From Methanoregula sp. (GTDB lineage Archaea; Halobacteriota; Methanomicrobia; Methanomicrobiales; Methanospirillaceae), in NCBI GenBank assembly GCA_028711405.1, contig JAQTSH010000067.1:1-8010 (forward strand): a DNA stretch of 8,010 bases, in the 5' to 3' direction. The notes below the pieces were generated by a model. The model saw only the letters and a list, made by a program, of their open reading frames with translations, had not been told where the DNA came from and did no database searches. The stretch's first letter is position 1. Every line of letters starts with the position of its first letter. The position numbers and the translations under genes were made by a program. Positions 6,701 to 8,010 of the stretch are shown in pieces.

Positions 6701-8010
6701 GATGTATCCTGATCCCGAATATCGTAAAAAATTATATGAAGACTGGATGGACGACTTGCACGGACTTGGTGGGACGAATGCATATGCTGAACGTATAGTA
6801 CGGGCTCGCTGCAAGGATGGCACAGAAAAAGACATCTGGTCCAGGGATGTTCATTTCGCGAATGGAAAAGCGCTTACAATCATTGAAGATTTCACCGAGC
6901 GCAAACGAGCCGAAGAAGCGCTACGGGAAAGTGAAGAGAGATACCGCACCCTGTTCCAGAATGTAAATGATGCGATTTTTCTCCATGGCTTTACCGAAGA
7001 GGGGTTGCCGGGACAATTTATCGGCGTAAATGAAATTGCCTGTGATCGTCTCCAGTACACCCGTGACGAACTCCTCAGGATGTCCCCCCACGATCTTGAC
7101 GCACCTGAAACATGGGCGGAAGCTCATAAATATTCCGATCAGTTGCATACTGAAGGAAAAGCAACATTCGAAGCAGTACACGTAAAAAAAGATGGAACGA
7201 GAGTTCCCGTAGAAATAAGTGCACATATCTTTACTTTCCGGGACCAGAAAATGGCTCTCTCCCTTGTGCGGGACATCACCGAGCGCAGGAAAGCCGAAGA
7301 AGCACTGAGGGAGAGCGGGGAGAGGTTCCGTGATCTTGCCGGGATGCTGCCACAGTGTGTGTGGGAATGCGATGCGGAGGGGACTCTTACCTTCGTCAAC
7401 AACCACGGTCTTGACATGTACCGTTATGCATCTGAAGACCTGGCTAAAGGTCTGACTATCTGGCAGACGATCCATCCGGATGATCGGGAAAGAGTCAGAC
7501 AAGATGTAATTCAGGATTACGAGGATTTTTACCGTGGATCTCATGAATTCCCCGGATTCGTTCACTATACGGCGTTACGCAAGGATGGGAGCACATTTCC
7601 GATTGAGACCTATGCCACTCTTACCCTCCATGATAACCAGATCGTGGGAATGCGGGGAATGGGTATTGACATTACTGAACGTAACAAGGCTGAAGATGTA
7701 CTCCGGGAGAGCGAGGAGCGGTTCCGCACCATCCTCCACTCGATGCCGGTTGGCATTTTCATCATCGATGCAAAAACCCATACAATCCTTGACGCCAACC
7801 CCAAGGCTCTCGATATGATTGGGGGAAGTATTGAAGATGTTTCAGGCTCGGTATGCCACGGGTTTATCTGTCCTACAGAATCAGGCAGATGCCCGGTTAC
7901 GGATCTCGGGCAGACGGTTGATGTCTCTGAGCGTGTACTGCTTACCCTGCAGGGAGAAACGAAACCAATTCTCAAGAGTGTTATCACCACAACGCTGGGT
8001 GGAAAGGAGA
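3744..8010 (+). CDS. Giant multidomain sensor: winged helix, 8 PAS, 2 GAF-like (partial)
   Basis: An open frame of 1422 codons with no stop before the window edge; the C-terminus is missing. Order by residue: winged helix-turn-helix 1-68 (recognition helix near 33-45, NRNSTAKYLEVLL); PAS1 73-178; PAS2 192-304; GAF-like 319-490; PAS3 499-612; GAF-like 625-790; PAS4 816-923; PAS5 937-1052; PAS6 1067-1180; PAS7 1195-1312; PAS8 from 1327. Most PAS domains end in the usual DITERKKAEEALRESEER-type helical linker. There is no signal peptide or membrane segment, so it is a cytoplasmic sensor of small molecules or redox state. PAS4 and PAS8 carry a three-cysteine motif, and PAS2 has eight cysteines. 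Methanomicrobiales sensors of this type often end in a histidine kinase, but none is visible here. With DNA-binding and sensor parts in one chain, it may act directly as a transcription regulator. Domain calls are firm; ligands and targets are unknown. Confidence 0.93.
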   Translation, partial: MLEKDSISRIKILLKAHPKGLTITDISQNLKMNRNSTAKYLEVLLISGQVETQSFGTARVFFLTHRIPISAMLSISSHLVLTLDESKKIIFCNDHFLTFFGIARDQIVGHYIIEIYRLGVLNITFSDLFSDILVNPDHTQETAITKENETFYFHIKGINTVFDDGCRGITIVMKDVTKERKYQLELELNEARYRGIVEDQTEFICRFLPDGTLTFINCSFAKFLSRTPKDLVNSCQIPGISCEDAGLWDQACKSLDREHEVTTIECRMPDGTGRICWTAWTIRGLFDDTDVCREYQAVGRDITEKKEADARIQEHVIQMEFFSRKLQDFTELSPDADIYEAIGAGMDEILPNTIIDINAFDPTSKTLSFRAIFGKKSRKFFERLRDCNCRWDASPAYDTVPEVLASGKLFAFPGRLHYATFHQVSEEVCAKIEQELNLGDFYSIGLIWRGRLLGNILFVLQKDEPIRNIPFIELYARAASIALQRRIAEDALKKSEQQYRSVIDNIQDVFYRTDRDGNLIMASPSWASVLGYDALDECLGRNIADTFYLVPVQRKEFLDAVYRDGAVREYEVILKRKDGTPMFVAVSSHLYHDESGAVLGVEGIFRDISERHAAAEKIKNHIAQMEFFSRKLQEFLELSPASDMYVKIASDLHSLVPDAMIIVNSHDRTTGNLTVRSILSDADRDTCTQHLGRCPLGLSLPVDYAFIEGLCNGRLHTLPLSLFEMCFKQIPEDICKKITASVNMGDFYSIGFVQGDEIFGNATICLYKGSGIHNLQLIETYAYLASIALQKQVAEEALNESKKKQAEEALKNSENYLLNIFNSTQSGLVVIDPETYTIFDANSTAIELIGTDKSAIVGSSCKKWFCPAENEPCPVMDLGQQIVRSECVLFNTWGERKPIIKTVVPVQLGSREYLLESFVDITEHKKAEDALRESEEWLSGVVKNAPVGIAFSDSHSGIIEYINPEFEKVLGYTLEENANLSTWFEQMYPDPEYRKKLYEDWMDDLHGLGGTNAYAERIVRARCKDGTEKDIWSRDVHFANGKALTIIEDFTERKRAEEALRESEERYRTLFQNVNDAIFLHGFTEEGLPGQFIGVNEIACDRLQYTRDELLRMSPHDLDAPETWAEAHKYSDQLHTEGKATFEAVHVKKDGTRVPVEISAHIFTFRDQKMALSLVRDITERRKAEEALRESGERFRDLAGMLPQCVWECDAEGTLTFVNNHGLDMYRYASEDLAKGLTIWQTIHPDDRERVRQDVIQDYEDFYRGSHEFPGFVHYTALRKDGSTFPIETYATLTLHDNQIVGMRGMGIDITERNKAEDVLRESEERFRTILHSMPVGIFIIDAKTHTILDANPKALDMIGGSIEDVSGSVCHGFICPTESGRCPVTDLGQTVDVSERVLLTLQGETKPILKSVITTTLGGKE
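4320..6155 (+). repeat. Tandem duplication of a 306-codon PAS-GAF module in the sensor gene
   Basis: Two copies of 918 bases (4320-5237 and 5238-6155) encode PAS2 plus the first GAF-like domain, then PAS3 plus the second. Five anchors are each exactly 306 residues apart: Y193/Y499, the PAS-end glutamates E304/E610, the MEFFSRKLQ motif at M319/M625, GDFYSIG at 439/745, and SIALQ at 480/786. Most of the module has diverged in protein sequence. The linker around MEFFSRKLQ is still nearly identical in DNA: about 33 bases from 4693 and 5611 differ at one position. Confidence 0.85.
6123..6194 (+). repeat. 36-bp tandem duplication in the helical linker before PAS4
   Basis: Codons 794-805 and 806-817 both begin AEEAL (GCTGAAGAGGCG and GCAGAAGAGGCG). 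Compared with the matching linker after the first GAF-like domain, this one is longer by 11 residues, about three helical turns, so helix phase would be nearly kept. Confidence 0.55.

Noticed and set aside
4390..7990. Many minus-strand open frames opposite the sensor gene
   Set aside because: They are antisense shadows of a continuous, domain-rich plus-strand frame and show no family features of their own.

Overview
The window looks like chromosomal DNA from a formate-using methanogenic archaeon, most likely of the order Methanomicrobiales (a Methanoregula- or Methanosphaerula-like organism). This rests on three things: a formate dehydrogenase alpha subunit followed immediately by what reads as the F420-type beta subunit, archaeal TATA-type promoters, and a very long sensor protein that starts with a winged helix and continues with stacked PAS and GAF domains, an architecture I associate with that order. 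The assignment is an inference from gene content; no rRNA is present.

Layout. (1) Positions 1-2127, minus strand: the first 20 codons of fdhB and the complete fdhA, one nucleotide apart and transcribed fdhA then fdhB. An AT-rich upstream region (2167-2239) holds a good TATA box and repeated motifs. (2) Positions 2221-3073: about 850 bases without a recognisable gene. The best candidates inside it are a 64-codon minus-strand ORF with a helix-turn-helix-like segment, a TATA-like box joined to a 10-bp palindrome, and a compact nested inverted-repeat element. (3) Positions 3115-3474, minus strand: a small protein built of three TPR repeats, with its own promoter and a hairpin in its leader. (4) Positions 3744-8010, plus strand: one open frame of at least 1422 codons that runs off the window. 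It encodes an N-terminal winged helix, eight PAS domains and two GAF-like domains. No kinase domain is visible before the edge.

How they fit together. FdhA and FdhB would oxidise formate and pass electrons to F420 (and, in this order, possibly to heterodisulfide reductase), feeding methanogenesis. The giant protein is a multi-input sensor whose DNA-binding end lies in the same chain. It is divergent from the TPR gene and shares a 269-base intergenic region with it. That region holds two dyads, at 3503-3523 and 3719-3733, that could serve in regulation. Control of the fdh operon by the sensor is possible but not shown by the sequence.

The most notable features are the exact 306-residue tandem duplication of a PAS-GAF module within the sensor, a conserved three-cysteine motif carried by two of its PAS domains, an eight-cysteine PAS domain, and the unexplained structured gap.
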